Assembly (NCBI GenBank): GCA_963771435.1
Contig: CAVYTF010000008.1
Span: forward strand, 124,001-188,000
DNA: 64,000 nucleotides
Source: CAVYTF01 sp963771435
GTDB lineage: Bacteria > Bacteroidota > Bacteroidia > Chitinophagales > Chitinophagaceae
Reading direction: 5' to 3'
Positions 44,762 through 55,357 of the stretch are shown here, piece after piece. The notes under the pieces are model-generated. The model searched no databases and was not told the DNA's origin. It saw only the letters and a list, made by a program, of their open reading frames with translations. Positions within the stretch are counted from its first letter, which is position 1, and each line of letters begins with the position of its first letter. The position numbers and the translations under genes were made by a program.

Positions 44762-47391
44762 GTCGGCTTCGGTTTTAATATTCACTTCTCTTGATTTACT
44801 GCCGAGGTTTGGGCCAACAATACCTGCATTTTCCAGTTGATCCATCAATCTTCCTGCGCGGTTGTAGCCAAGTTTCATCCTTCTTTGAATCAAAGAGGTG
44901 GAACCCATTTGATTTACCACAATTAATCTTGCGGCTTCATCAAATAAAGGGTCGCGGTCGGTCAGATCAAAGTCCTTTCCTTCCATTTCTTTTTCATCCA
45001 CATACTCCGGCAGCATGAATGCCTGCGGATAGCCGCGCTGGTTGCCAATAAAGTCGCAGACCTTGTCCACTTCGGGCGTATCAACAAAAGCACATTGCAA
45101 GCGGGTGACCTCGCCGTTGTAACTTATGAGCATATCTCCCTTGCCAATGAGTTGTTCTGCGCCGCCAACGTCAAGAATGGTGCGGCTGTCGATCTTGGAA
45201 GAGACTTTAAAGGCTATTCGCGCGGGGAAGTTTGCTTTAATGGTGCCTGTAATGATGTTTACCGAGGGGCGCTGCGTAGCAATGATGAGATGTATGCCTA
45301 CTGCGCGGGCAAGTTGGGCTAGACGGGCAATGGGCATCTCAATTTCTTTGCCCGCGGTCATGATAAGATCGGCAAATTCGTCAATGACCAATACAATAAA
45401 GGGCAAAAACTGGTGGCCTTTCTGTGGATTGAGCCTGCGTTTGGTAAATTTCTCGTTATACTCCTTTATGTTGCGGCAGCCGGCCTCTTTAAGAAGGTCG
45501 TAACGGTTATCCATTTCAATACAAAGGGCATTTAAAGTGTACACTACCTTTTTTGTATCGGTGATAATGGACTCTTCTTCGCCGGGAAGCTTTGCAAGGA
45601 AATGCTTTTCGATAATGCGGTATAAACTAAGCTCCACTTTCTTAGGATCAACCAGCACAAACTTTAAATGGGAAGGATGTTTTTTGTATAATAACGAAAC
45701 AAGCAGGGTATTAATGCCGACTGATTTGCCCTGACCCGTAGCTCCTGCCATCAATAGATGCGGCATGGCAGCGAGGTCAACAATGAAATTCTCATTGTCG
45801 ATCCTTTTGCCTATAGCAATGGGCAGGGAAAAGTTGTTGTTTTGAAATTTATCACTTGCCAAAAGTGTTTTCATGCTTACGACGCTCTTGCGCACGTTAG
45901 GAACTTCAATTCCAATGGTTCCTTTACCTGGAATGGGGGCGATGATACGTATGCCAAGAGCGGCAAGGCTAAGGGCAATGTCATCTTCCAGGTTTTTAAT
46001 GCGGCTGATGCGCACGCCAGGGGCAGGAACAATCTCATATAAGGTAACAGTGGGGCCAACGGTTGCTGCGATGCGTTGGATCTCTATATCATAGTTCTGA
46101 AGCGTTTTAATTATTTGTGTTTTGTTGGCTTCAAGTTCTGAAGGGTCGTGTACTATCTTTTCGCTGCCATGCGTTTCCAGCAGATCAAGAGTAGGAAATT
46201 TATAATCCCGCAGATCGAGTGTAGGGTCATAATTTATTGTTGCGAGTTCTTCGCTTCTTATTTCAAGCTGGGTGTCGTCCTGGATGTCATTTTGAACATC
46301 TTCAGTGGTGAGTAGTGAATCGTGAGGCGTGATTGGTGAATCGTGAGTGGTGAGTTGGGGTTCGGTGAATTCGTCCTGGGCAGTTTCCTTTATTTCGAGG
46401 GATAAAGACGCTATATTATTGGCATTTGTGGCAAGAGGTTTTGAGGTTGGGGTAGGTTTTTTGACTAATTCAATATCTTCTTCCTGAATATTGTGTTCAA
46501 TAGCGTTTTCTGTAGGCAGTTGTTTTTCTGTAAGAGAGAATTCATGTAAAGGGTTTGGTTCCTCCTCCTTTTGTTTGGGCATTATCACGGTAATTGCTGC
46601 ACCTTCATTCTTCAATTTGTTATTGAAAGTATCATCGATCTTCAATACAGCATTGTCTCCCTGCACAAAAAAAGGCTCGGTGTGCATGATGTCATCATCC
46701 TCATCGTTTTCTTCCGGCTCTTTATTGATAATCTCAACGCCTTTGTTTATATATTTTTCTTTTGGTTTCCAATTAGGCAGTTTAAAGACAGGATTGAAAC
46801 GCCAGATGATATAGCTAAGGGCGGCCAGCACCAATATTGCACCAGTACCAAACCTACCAATCAATTTCTCCAGCCATTCTTCAAGGAATTCCCCTACCGC
46901 GCCGCCCCATGAGAAACTGCTGCCGGGCGTAAAGAAGGTGAACGTAACGCTGAAGACAAGCAGGCCAACAATAACATATTTTAGATTGCGGCTAAGGCTG
47001 AATACTTTTTTTGCAAACAATAGATTGATACCCAGCACGAAAAAGAAGCTACACAGAAGATAGGAAGCAAGCCCAAAGCCGTTGTAAATAAGGTTATGCG
47101 AAGTATAAGCGCCGAGTACGCCGAATAGATTTTGCACATGTTCACCGCTATTGATCAATATTCTTATGCCAAACTGCATTACTTCAGACTGATCCTGCTG
47201 CCAGGTGAATATGTAGGAAGTGAAAGAGACGAAAAGAAAAAGGCTTATGAGTAAACTTATAGCACCAGCAATCTTGTGTGTGCGGTCGTCTTTTACGATC
47301 TCAGAGACAGTGACATGGGTTTCTTTTTCGGGGTTTAGTTTTTCCGGGAATCGGGGGGAGGGGGGGATGTCTTTTTTAATTTATTGGCCAT
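44735..47391 (-). CDS. ftsK: FtsK/SpoIIIE DNA translocase (frameshift near start)
   Basis: FtsK anchors in the division septum and pumps DNA during chromosome segregation. The main frame has membrane helices, a variable linker, the motor with Walker A GATGQGKSVGINTLL and Walker B IVLVIDEFADLIM, and a C-terminal gamma domain. The likely start is ATG at 47391 (MANKLKK); a base lost in the A6/T6 run near 47372 puts FPEKLNPEKETHV and the first membrane helix in frame with the rest. The next in-frame ATG is 47179, which would omit that helix. The linker contains HDSPITPHDS, encoded by short TGAATCGTGAG words (46304-46359). Joined length about 885 residues. Confidence 0.93.
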
Positions 47392-47909
47392 ACTGTTATA
47401 ACGCACAAATATACTGGAGTTGCGGGAGAGAATGTTAATAAGGGCGACCGATATATGCTACCCCTGTTTGCCCTACTATCAATAAGGAATGACCTTAAAG
47501 CGGGGTTGCTATGGCCTTATTACGGCATTAGAATGGCTTTGGATGGGCCTTGGGTGGGAGTAGGATGGGCTTTAGGTGGGAGTAAGGTCTCTATAAGGTC
47601 TCTATAAAGTCTCTATAAGGTCTCTATAAGGGGTAATAAAATTGGAGGAAAAATGGAAAAAGAGCCGGAGAATTTGTATTTTGTGGCAAGAAATACCTCA
47701 CCTGCAAGGAAGTTGGGAAGGTAGAAAATATTTCTTGTATTGCAAAAAATAAAAGAGGGAATCGTGTTGCAATTAAAAGTAAAATATCGTACTTTTAGAT
47801 GAAATAAACATATTTGAAATTGGTTGGAGTATTATGGATCTTGTTTAGTGAAAAGGGTGTTTGAAAGTGATGGACTTATCTTTTATTTTATTCTATAAAA
47901 TTGATATTT
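47392..47909. other. 518-bp intergenic region with 11-bp array
   Basis: Apart from the array at 47531-47640 I find no ORF of coding character, RNA gene or terminator. The region separates divergent ftsK and the unknown gene at 47.9 kb and must hold both promoters. Confidence 0.5.
47531..47640. repeat. Tandem array, period 11 bp, 10 units
   Basis: Units GATGGGCCTTG, GGTGGGAGTAG, GATGGGCTTTA, GGTGGGAGTAA and then four GGTCTCTATAA copies follow each other at 11-bp steps from 47531 to about 47640. The first half alternates two G-rich units (22-bp super-period); the second half is nearly perfect. The period is close to one helical turn and half the 21-bp period of the other arrays. Confidence 0.85.
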
Positions 47910-49089
47910 ATGGCGGAAGAATATAAACAACCATCGTTTGAAGAATCGGAAAAAGAAAGAGCTGATAAAGATGAGGTTAACAGAAGACGTATGGACAAGA
48001 TCCGGCTAGATACCTATAACTGGATGAAAGAGGATAAGGCAGTACAGGAATACCTGCAGCAGTTCAGCGCCTATTCTCAAGATGGTTTTATGCGCCATTA
48101 TGCCTTTTGCAAGTCCTTATTTACAGAATACGGTGATAATTCAAACGCTATTAAAGAACAACGGGACGAAGGAAATATATACGAGGCTCAACAAAGGCTA
48201 ATGGATATACAAAGAAAAAAGTTGTTTGACGTGATGCTGCAATGGGACGCAAACCTTCTTAAGCCTGAAGGTATTGTATGCTCGTGGGACTTTTATGTAT
48301 GGAGAGAAGTACTTTCTCAATGCCCGTTCATAACACCCATATCGCAGGAAGAATTTGACCTGTTTATGCGATACGCGCTCAGTTCTGACTTTAACTATAA
48401 TGAAGATATACATTTTATAGACTCTGAACGATGTTGATGAAAATGGCCAGTCAGATCTGCCCGAATGGTTTTTATTTGAAAACCTGTATACAGGGAATGA
48501 TAAATACTTGTTACTACCACATACAAGAACTGAAAAAGAGGAATATTACAGAGGTTTGGGTTTTGATGAACGTAATAACGAGCTGGAAAAGAAATATGAA
48601 AAGGGAGAATTACAGAGACCGGTAAAGGATGAGCGCCCTATGGCCCCATACTATTATTATAATGGCATTGAAGACTTCGTAAAGCGATTTGAAAATAAAG
48701 AAGCGCTGAATAAATTTCATAACTATTACGACCGTAATACGGAGTTTTTAATACGTGAAGATGAAGAAGAGCAGGAACATGGTTATCTTAATGAACGCGT
48801 TCAGGATATTGTGATGTATTTAAGAGACATAAGAGAAAAAATACCCGTTAGTGCACAAAGCGATTGGCGGCTGGCTGTGATAGAGGCCTGGGATAATTAT
48901 AATAAAAAACAAATTCAGACAGATCTGCAATATGCATACAGTGATTATTGTAACCGCCTGGCTAACGGCGTTGCCTATTTAAAAGATGAGAAAGAAACCA
49001 TGCACATGGCGGAATTGGCAGAAAACGTGAAGAACCAGATCCTGGATGGGCGTGAACTGAACGGAGAGCCGAGAAACTTTGACTTTTAG
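47910..49089 (+). CDS. Unknown cytoplasmic protein (frameshifted)
   Basis: A hydrophilic, helix-rich protein of about 392 residues when joined. The first part (MAEEYKQPSFEESEKERADK...) runs to about 48420, where HFIDSERC-stop gives way to TLNDVDENGQSDLPEW in another frame, continuing to the stop at 49089 (EPRNFDF). Many Glu, Lys, Asp and aromatic residues, no membrane segment, no signal, no known motif. ATG at 47910 is preferred over TTG at 47901. Its end overlaps the end of the convergent unknown gene by four bases. I do not recognise either gene; the pair may be functionally linked or simply adjacent. Confidence 0.7.
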
Positions 49090-49845
49090 TTGTTGCTTAT
49101 TACAAGGGCTTTGGCATGAAGGTTTGCGACAATGCGCAGGAGGCTGCAGCGTTTGAGGAATTCATCCCATACGCTGAAAAGGGCGGTGGTTTCTGCATTG
49201 AGCATGGTATAATTATCTAAGGCTTTGTGGCAAGTGCCTATAAGGATACCTGCGGCGGTCTTCATGCACTCTAGTGTAGGCATAAAACATTTCATGTTCA
49301 TTTTCAAACGCTACAATGTCAATGGCGTTGTTTATATAGTCAGCACTGTGTTTGTAATTCAAATCATTGAATTGCTGATATACTTTGTTTGCTTCTTCTT
49401 CGTCGGCCTCAATATATTCATTGAGGGCTTCTTCCTGAGGCTTTTGGCCTTCATATACTTCCAACATTGTAGCATGATACGCCTGTATTTCCTCATAGGT
49501 TTTTGCCTGACTTTCTGTAAGGCTTTCCATATTGGCTTCGGTGACTATGTATGAATCGGCAGAGAGCTTGTCGGCAATGGCGCGAGCTTCATTAAAAGTA
49601 GCTGTTACTTTTGCCAATTGCTCGCGAAGGGCATCTATTCTTTTGTTTATGCCGAGGAATGCTTTGTATAGCCTGTCTGCAAATTCGTTCATCTTCCATT
49701 GATAGTCGTGGAGCTTTAAATAGGCGGCAAGGAACTGTTCGTCCAATTCTGTTGGAGCAATTTTGCCGGGCATGTAGGTAATTTTTATCTCCCTACACTG
49801 ATGCTTATATACTATCTTTTTTGTTTCTTCTGTGGGTTGGTTCAT
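49086..49845 (-). CDS. Unknown coiled-coil protein (possibly frameshifted)
   Basis: The main frame (stop at 49213) encodes MNQPTEETKKIVYKHQCREI and a helical coiled-coil region (about 60-150) rich in Glu, Ala and Lys. After AYTRVHE a second frame continues with TAAGILIGTCHKALDNYTML and WDEFLKRCSLLRIVANLHAK to a stop at 49086. Joining them near 49265 would give about 252 residues; the break is not at a clear homopolymer, so two readings remain: a short protein with a random tail or a longer one with an indel. The family is unknown. Confidence 0.6.
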
Positions 49846-49873
49846 AGTGTAAATTATAAATTTTTTAGTTTTT

Positions 49874-51039
49874 TCAAGGGGTGCTCTTTGCCTGACAGTA
49901 GTTTGTTAGCGCCTCTGTTATCATTTCTGATCTTTCTCCTAAAAAGACGGCTTCCTGCAAATCGTTGCATATTTTTTCTTGTTCCAGCGCAGGGATAGGA
50001 ACTTTGTCTTTTGACGCTAAGACTGTTACCTCACTATTTTTTGTTATTGTGCGACTATTTGCAAATTCATACTTTCTTATTCTTGCAAAAGCCCTATTTG
50101 CTAATGCTACATCCATATAAGGCTCAAATTTTAATGCTTTATCCAGATCAGCAATAGCCTCGTCAAACTGAAAATCATTTAATTTAAGTGTCCCTCTCGA
50201 AAAGTATGCACTTGCATAGGTGCTATCTAATTCTATAGCTTTGGAGCAATATTTAATAGCTGCTTTTGTATCTCCTTCCTGGTTGCTCTCATTGCTTTTT
50301 GTCATCAATTGGTTTATCTTTTCAAGATCAGGGTCTGGAATTACTTTCCCATTTTTTATAAAAACTTTTTCTTTTACTTTCCCATTAGAATAATATTTAA
50401 AAACACTGTCCGTGACTTCCCCGTTTCGATAAAATCCTCTTTGCTTTACCTGCCCATTAGGATAATAATCCTCCCAAAATCCTTCCTCTTTCCCATTTTT
50501 AAATTCCCCTTTCTGTCTTAAAGAACCATCTTTGTAATATTCCTTATCTAAGCCATCTTCAAGGCCATCTTTATAGAACTTTTCTACTTCTACTTGCTGA
50601 TCTTGATAATATATCGTACGGAGCCCATTTACTTTTCCATTTATAAATGTTCCTTCTCCCTGCTTTCTTCCACTATAATAGTAGTCAATGAATAGGCCAC
50701 TATATGGTATGCCATGAAAATGCCAAACATTATTATTACTTTTTTCTAATCGCTTTGAAGAGAGTATTTCTTTATACTATCAGGCCTGTTACGATACTCC
50801 TTTGTAAAAATAAATGTAGCCCCATCAAATTGTCCGTAGCCTAAGAGATCTAGCGTGTCTTTATTTTTTATTACTGCGATATCGGCAACATCCGTTGCCA
50901 AGATCTCATTCCCAGGTTCAGGATCTTTTATAACCGGTATTGAATCAACCACAAACATTATTTTGTCGTTTGAGGTTTGACAAAATGCATGTGTACAGGC
51001 TATTAAAGATGCAGTTACTAATAAAATAATCTTATTCAT
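49874..51039 (-). CDS. Secreted YwqK/MORN-2 repeat protein with C-terminal TPRs (frameshifted)
   Basis: A signal peptide (MNKIILLVTASLIACTHAFC) leads into an unrecognised N-terminal segment to about 50770, then a frame change, then at least five MORN-2-type repeats of the form GxxxYYxNGxVKxxxxFKNG (for example EDYYPNGQVKQRGFYRNGEV, KYYSNGKVKEKVFIKNGKV), and finally TPR helices (AIKYCSKAIELDSTYASAYF, AIADLDKALKFEPYMDVALA). Such YwqK-like proteins are usually exported in Bacteroidota; the antitoxin label sometimes given is not supported here. The frames join near 50760 after IKKY. Function is unknown. Confidence 0.78.
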
Positions 51040-51078
51040 GCGCTCTATATAAATCATATAGAATATTTGATGACCGTC

Positions 51079-52074
51079 TTATACAAAACTTTCTTCCGCT
51101 AAAACCTTTTCCTCTTTAAATGCTTCGCGGGGCTTTAAGCCAAGGAGTTGAAACATGGCGTTGTCTTCTTCAAAACTGGGGTTGGGTGTGGTGAGTAATT
51201 TTTCACCGGCAAAAATAGAGTTGGCGCCTGCAAGGAAACAAAGGGCCTGTTCTGCAAGGCTCATTTCTGTTCTGCCTGCGCTGAGGCGTACCATTGCTTT
51301 GGGCATGAGGATGCGGGCAGTGGCAATCATGCGTATCATATCCCAGACATCCGTTTTCTTATTTTCTGCAAGCGGCGTGCCTTTGATAGCTACTAAAGCG
51401 TTGATGGGTACGCTTTCGGGATGTTCAGGCATTGTTGATAATGTATGCAGCATTTTTATACGGTCGTCATGCGTTTCGCCCAAGCCTATGATGCCGCCGC
51501 AGCAGACACTTACGCCTGCTTTGCGAACGTTGTCGAGGGTGTTGAGGCGATCCTCATAAGTGCGCGTAGTGATGATCTCGCTGTAATGCTCTTTGCTTGT
51601 GTCGAGGTTGTGGTTGTAAGCGTAGAGGCCCGCATCGGCTAATTTAGCTGCCTGCGTTTCAGTTAACATGCCGAGTGTGCAGCAGACTTCCATGCCCATT
51701 TCGTTTACGCCTTTTACCATATCAAGGACACGGTCAAAGTCACGGTTGTCGCGCACTTCGCGCCAAGCAGCGCCCATGCAAAAGCGTGTGCTGCCTGCAT
51801 CTTTTGCTTTTTGAGCGTATTGCAACACTTCATCTTTCTGCATGAGCGCCTGAACATTTACGCCTGTATTATAGCGCGCGGCCTGGGGGCAATAGGCGCA
51901 ATCTTCGCTGCAACCGCCTGTCTTTATGCTGAGCAAAGTACAGACCTGTACTTCGGCGGTGTCGTTGTGTTTTCTATGGATATTTGCTGCGCGGAAGACG
52001 AGTTCGAGCAAAGGGGTGTTGTAAATGTCATGCACTTCGGAGAGCTGCCAATCGTTTCTTATTGTATTGTTCAT
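51079..52074 (-). CDS. bioB: Biotin synthase
   Basis: BioB inserts sulfur into dethiobiotin. The 331-residue radical-SAM enzyme has the 4Fe-4S motif GGCSEDCAYC (Cys 55, 59, 62), the 2Fe-2S region with CCTLGML and CCGGIIGLGE, and YNHNLDTSKEHY. The remaining biotin genes are not nearby. A 192-bp gap to rrf2 contains two runs of CACAAAG-like words (52150-52200). The frame is intact and length is normal. Confidence 0.96.
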   Translation of the reverse strand: MNNTIRNDWQLSEVHDIYNTPLLELVFRAANIHRKHNDTAEVQVCTLLSIKTGGCSEDCAYCPQAARYNTGVNVQALMQKDEVLQYAQKAKDAGSTRFCMGAAWREVRDNRDFDRVLDMVKGVNEMGMEVCCTLGMLTETQAAKLADAGLYAYNHNLDTSKEHYSEIITTRTYEDRLNTLDNVRKAGVSVCCGGIIGLGETHDDRIKMLHTLSTMPEHPESVPINALVAIKGTPLAENKKTDVWDMIRMIATARILMPKAMVRLSAGRTEMSLAEQALCFLAGANSIFAGEKLLTTPNPSFEEDNAMFQLLGLKPREAFKEEKVLAEESFV

Positions 52075-52266
52075 TGAAGGACTTTATACAACAAATGTAA
52101 TGCAGCGGACGGATAAAAAAAGTCGGATGTGCCTATACGTAGCTAAAGTAAAGAAATTAACCACAAAGGGCACAAAGAAATACCCACAAAGGACACAAAG
52201 AGAACTGTAAGTGAAAAAACTGCATAGCCATGCAATTATTCAAAAAAAATATTTATTATTGTAAGC

Positions 52267-52674
52267 ATGTTATCGAAGAAAACACAATACGCTTTTAAGG
52301 CTTTGATGTACCTGGCGCAAAAGCAGGACAGGGGGCCGGTGCTGATAGCGGAGATAGCGGAGCAGAAGAAAATACCGTTGAAGTTCCTGGAGACCATCTT
52401 GCTGGAACTTAGAAAGGATGGCATACTCGGGAGTAAAAAGGGGAAAGGCGGCGGGTATTTTATGGTGAAAAATGCTGACAAGATATTTCTTGCAGATATA
52501 ATGCGCCTTGTGGATGGCCCAATAGCGTTGCTGCCCTGCGTGAGCCTGCATTTTTATGAAAAGTGCAGCGACTGTGATGAGGATAGTTGCGGCTTAAAGC
52601 GTGTGATGATAGAGGTTCGGGATGCTAACCTTGCTATATTGGAGAATAAAACGGTTGCGGATATTGCGGGGTGA
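52267..52674 (+). CDS. Rrf2-family transcriptional regulator
   Basis: A 135-residue winged-helix regulator: MLSKKTQYAFKALMYLAQKQ, IAEIAEQKKIPLKFLETILLELRKDG and the wing GSKKGKGGGYFMVK. The C-terminal Cys group (CVSLHFYEKCSDCDEDSC) has the ligand pattern of Rrf2 proteins that bind Fe-S clusters or sense cysteine/sulfur. It is divergent from bioB, a sulfur-inserting enzyme, which could be a target; that is inference. The start is the first ATG. Confidence 0.92.
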   Translation: MLSKKTQYAFKALMYLAQKQDRGPVLIAEIAEQKKIPLKFLETILLELRKDGILGSKKGKGGGYFMVKNADKIFLADIMRLVDGPIALLPCVSLHFYEKCSDCDEDSCGLKRVMIEVRDANLAILENKTVADIAG

Positions 52675-52678
52675 GGTG

Positions 52679-52718
52679 TTAGCTATTAGCTATGAGCTTT
52701 GAGCGATGAGTTGTTAGC
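52679..52718. repeat. Short-word repeat after rrf2 (8-bp words)
   Basis: TTAGCTAT, TAGCTATG, AGCTTTGA, GCGATGAG and TTGTTAGC follow each other as degenerate 8-bp words, starting five bases after the rrf2 stop. Confidence 0.6.
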
Positions 52719-52899
52719 AAGTGAATGTTATGAAACAGAGGCTTGATCCATTGCTACAATCCGTGCGAACAGGCATGTCCAAAAATAATAGTTTTGCTTA
52801 TTACGCAGGGTCGCTGCGCAGACCCTGCTGAGACAAAAGCTTTCAGTTTATGTATTTTGATTGGTTAGACACCAACCGATAAAGGGAAAATTGAAAAAA

Positions 52900-53337
52900 A
52901 TGTTATTAAAATGGTATTATAATATATGGATGGATGGGATAGTTAAAATGCGTTCTCTACCTCAAAATCAAGGCATTTGGAAGTTTTATACAATGTCTTT
53001 TATGACATTGGCCATGTCTTTTAATTTAATGTTACTCATATCTATCCTGCAAAGAAATATTTTGCATACTTATTTTTATAAGATTGATATTCACATCATG
53101 CAAGGAACAACATCAAGGATAAATGGTGTTACAGAATGGTTTATACTTTATGGTATGCTGCCTTTATTAATAAACTACCTACTAATTTTCAGGGGTCAGC
53201 GTTACGAAAAACTCATTAATAAGTATAAATTATATAATGGTAAATTGTTTGCATGGTATACTATCGGGTCACTTTTTTTACCTATTGTTTTAATATATGG
53301 CGTTGGCTTGCTTTGGAAGTTGTGTATTATAAAATAG
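52900..53337 (+). CDS. Small membrane protein, three to four helices
   Basis: A 145-residue membrane protein with hydrophobic helices at about 28-48 (FYTMSFMTLAMSFNLMLLI), 80-98 (WFILYGMLPLLINYLLIF) and 120-140 (LFLPIVLIYGVGLLW). The start is ATG 52900 (MLLKWYYNIW); an in-frame TTG at 52861 would add 13 residues. No family is recognised. The base composition is AT-rich, a little more than its neighbours. It stands alone between rrf2 and a convergent exported protein. Confidence 0.72.
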   Translation: MLLKWYYNIWMDGIVKMRSLPQNQGIWKFYTMSFMTLAMSFNLMLLISILQRNILHTYFYKIDIHIMQGTTSRINGVTEWFILYGMLPLLINYLLIFRGQRYEKLINKYKLYNGKLFAWYTIGSLFLPIVLIYGVGLLWKLCIIK

Positions 53338-53464
53338 GTAATGTATTAAAAGGGGAATGTATTAAAAGTGTTATGGGGTCATTTTATGTAGTGTATTAAA
53401 CATGTTGTTGGTTGTTTTTGAGTGTTTTAGGTATTGATAATCAATAAAAGGATAGTTAAAATAA

Positions 53465-54044
53465 TCACATTTTAACCACCTTACGCGTAAATGTTTTATT
53501 ACCAATAATTATAGTTGCAATGTACATGCCCTGCGCGGAAGGAGTGAAAGTATATTGATGCGTGCCCTGTTGCTGCATTTCGTTGTTTACAACGTTTGTT
53601 ACTAACTGGCCTAAGGCATTGTAAATCCTTATCTGTACATTTTGCGGTTGGTTGATACCATATTTGAATGGTAAACGCTCCTTGTGAGGGATTTGGATAA
53701 ACAGCTATACCGTTCTCAGTTTCCGTTATGGTTGGTGTTTGTTCAATACCTGGTAGTTCTTCTTTTGCTGTGTAAATAGTGCCGCAGCTGTATGTTGTAG
53801 TACTGCTATAAGTAGTGGATGAAAAACCGGTACTGCATAGAGAGCTTGGTTTGGTGGCCCCGTTCTCAAAAGCAAGGGCGGTGCCAGTAGCATTTGCTGC
53901 TACTAAATTAAGCGCGCCGCTTGTGGAAGTTGTATAAGAAAGTATTTGTGCGCTGCCGGTATTGGATAAAGCAATCAATAAGCACAGCATTATAGCTATT
54001 GTATAGGGACGTTTGCTATGTAAGTAAGTAGAAATTAGTTTCAT
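53465..54044 (-). CDS. Type IX secretion cargo with C-terminal sorting domain (frameshifted)
   Basis: A signal peptide (about 1-32) is followed by a Ser/Thr-rich region of about 60 residues and the linker GIAVYPNPSQGAFTIQ, the hallmark of a T9SS type A sorting domain. One extra base at the AAA/TTT run at about 53663 breaks the domain; the next frame continues GINQPQNVQIRIYNALGQLV and ends IIIGNKTFTRKVVKM, the usual end of that domain. Joined length is about 192 residues. The cargo part is too short for a recognised enzyme. It indicates a functioning type IX secretion system in the organism. Confidence 0.82.
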
Positions 54045-54232
54045 GGCTTATGATTGTTGCATTAAAAACCAGCTGCGAAAGTAAAACTTTTGGGTTTTCT
54101 TATCGGGAGGTAACAATTATTTTACTTTCAGAGAGAACGCAGGGTATTGTAATGAAGTTTAATTCAATGCCTGCCATTTTGCTTCCTATCGCAGGCATTT
54201 CCTTAAAAACCCATTACTTTGCAGGGTTAAGC

Positions 54233-55312
54233 ATGAGCAAGCAAAAGATGTACAATTTTAATTCCGGCCCGGCTATTCTTCCAACCGAAGTATTGCAGGA
54301 GGCGCAGGAAGCAATTTGTAATTTTAATAATACAGGTTTATCCATTTTAGAGATCGGGCACCGAACTGCGTGGTTCCAGGAAGTGCTGGATGAAGCTATT
54401 GCGCTTGTAAAAGAATTGATGCAATTAGGTGACGAACATGCCGTTCTTTTTTTGCATGGCGGGGCAACCACTCAGTTTATGCAAGTGCCAATGAATTTAT
54501 TGGACGAAAAAGGGACCGCAGCTTATTGCGACAACGGTATCTGGGGAGGCAAGGCTATAAAAGAGGCAAAGCTGTTTGGGAATGTGGTAGTAGTGGCATC
54601 ATCAAAAGATAAAAATCATTCCTATATTCCAAAAGACTTTTTTATCCCAGCCGATGCGGCTTATCTTCATTACACTGCCAATAATACGGTAGAGGGAACA
54701 GAATGGCATGATATCCCTGAAACGGCTGTGCCACTTGTGGCAGATATGAGCAGCGATATCTTTAGCCGACCGATGGAGTATGACCGGTTTGGGTTGATAT
54801 ATGCAGGGGCACAAAAAAACATGGGTGCTGCCGGTGTGAACTTAGTGGTTGTGAGGAAAGATATTTTAGGAAAAGTGCAAAGGGCTATACCATCAATTAT
54901 GGATTACCGAAACCATATTGAAGCAGGGTCGCTCCTTAATACACCTCCTGTTTTTGCTATATATATAGCAATGCTCACTTTGCGATGGATAAAAAAAGAA
55001 GGTGGGTTAACCGAGATGGAAAAACGCGCAAGGCAAAGAGCCGATCTTTTTTACGGCACGCTTGACGCTCTCCCAATTTTTAAGCCTTTGGTAGTAAAAG
55101 AAGACAGAAGCCTGATGAATGCTACTTTTAAAATAGAAGATGAGATGCTGGAAAAGAAGTTTCTGGAAGCATGCAAAGCAAATGGCATGGTGGGCATTAA
55201 AGGACACAGGAGTGTTGGAGGCCTGAGGGTGAGCATGTACAATGCTCTGCCTTTAGAAAGTGTGGAAGCGTTAACAGCATTGATGGTTTCTTTTAACCAA
55301 CAGTATGCTTAA
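54233..55312 (+). CDS. serC: Phosphoserine aminotransferase
   Basis: SerC converts phosphohydroxypyruvate and glutamate to phosphoserine. The 359 residues include YNFNSGPAILPTEVLQEAQ, FLHGGATTQFMQVPMNLL and the PLP-lysine region YAGAQKNMGAAGVNLVVV. The start is ATG 54233 (MSKQKMYNF); the frame is open upstream to 54050 but has no family sequence there. A TTACTTTG box lies about 15 bp upstream. The DUF1015 gene follows after 45 bp. serA, often between these two in relatives, is absent here. Confidence 0.95.
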   Translation: MSKQKMYNFNSGPAILPTEVLQEAQEAICNFNNTGLSILEIGHRTAWFQEVLDEAIALVKELMQLGDEHAVLFLHGGATTQFMQVPMNLLDEKGTAAYCDNGIWGGKAIKEAKLFGNVVVVASSKDKNHSYIPKDFFIPADAAYLHYTANNTVEGTEWHDIPETAVPLVADMSSDIFSRPMEYDRFGLIYAGAQKNMGAAGVNLVVVRKDILGKVQRAIPSIMDYRNHIEAGSLLNTPPVFAIYIAMLTLRWIKKEGGLTEMEKRARQRADLFYGTLDALPIFKPLVVKEDRSLMNATFKIEDEMLEKKFLEACKANGMVGIKGHRSVGGLRVSMYNALPLESVEALTALMVSFNQQYA

Positions 55313-55357
55313 ATATTATTCTATTAAACCAAATAAGTTAACCTACTAAAATTTTTG

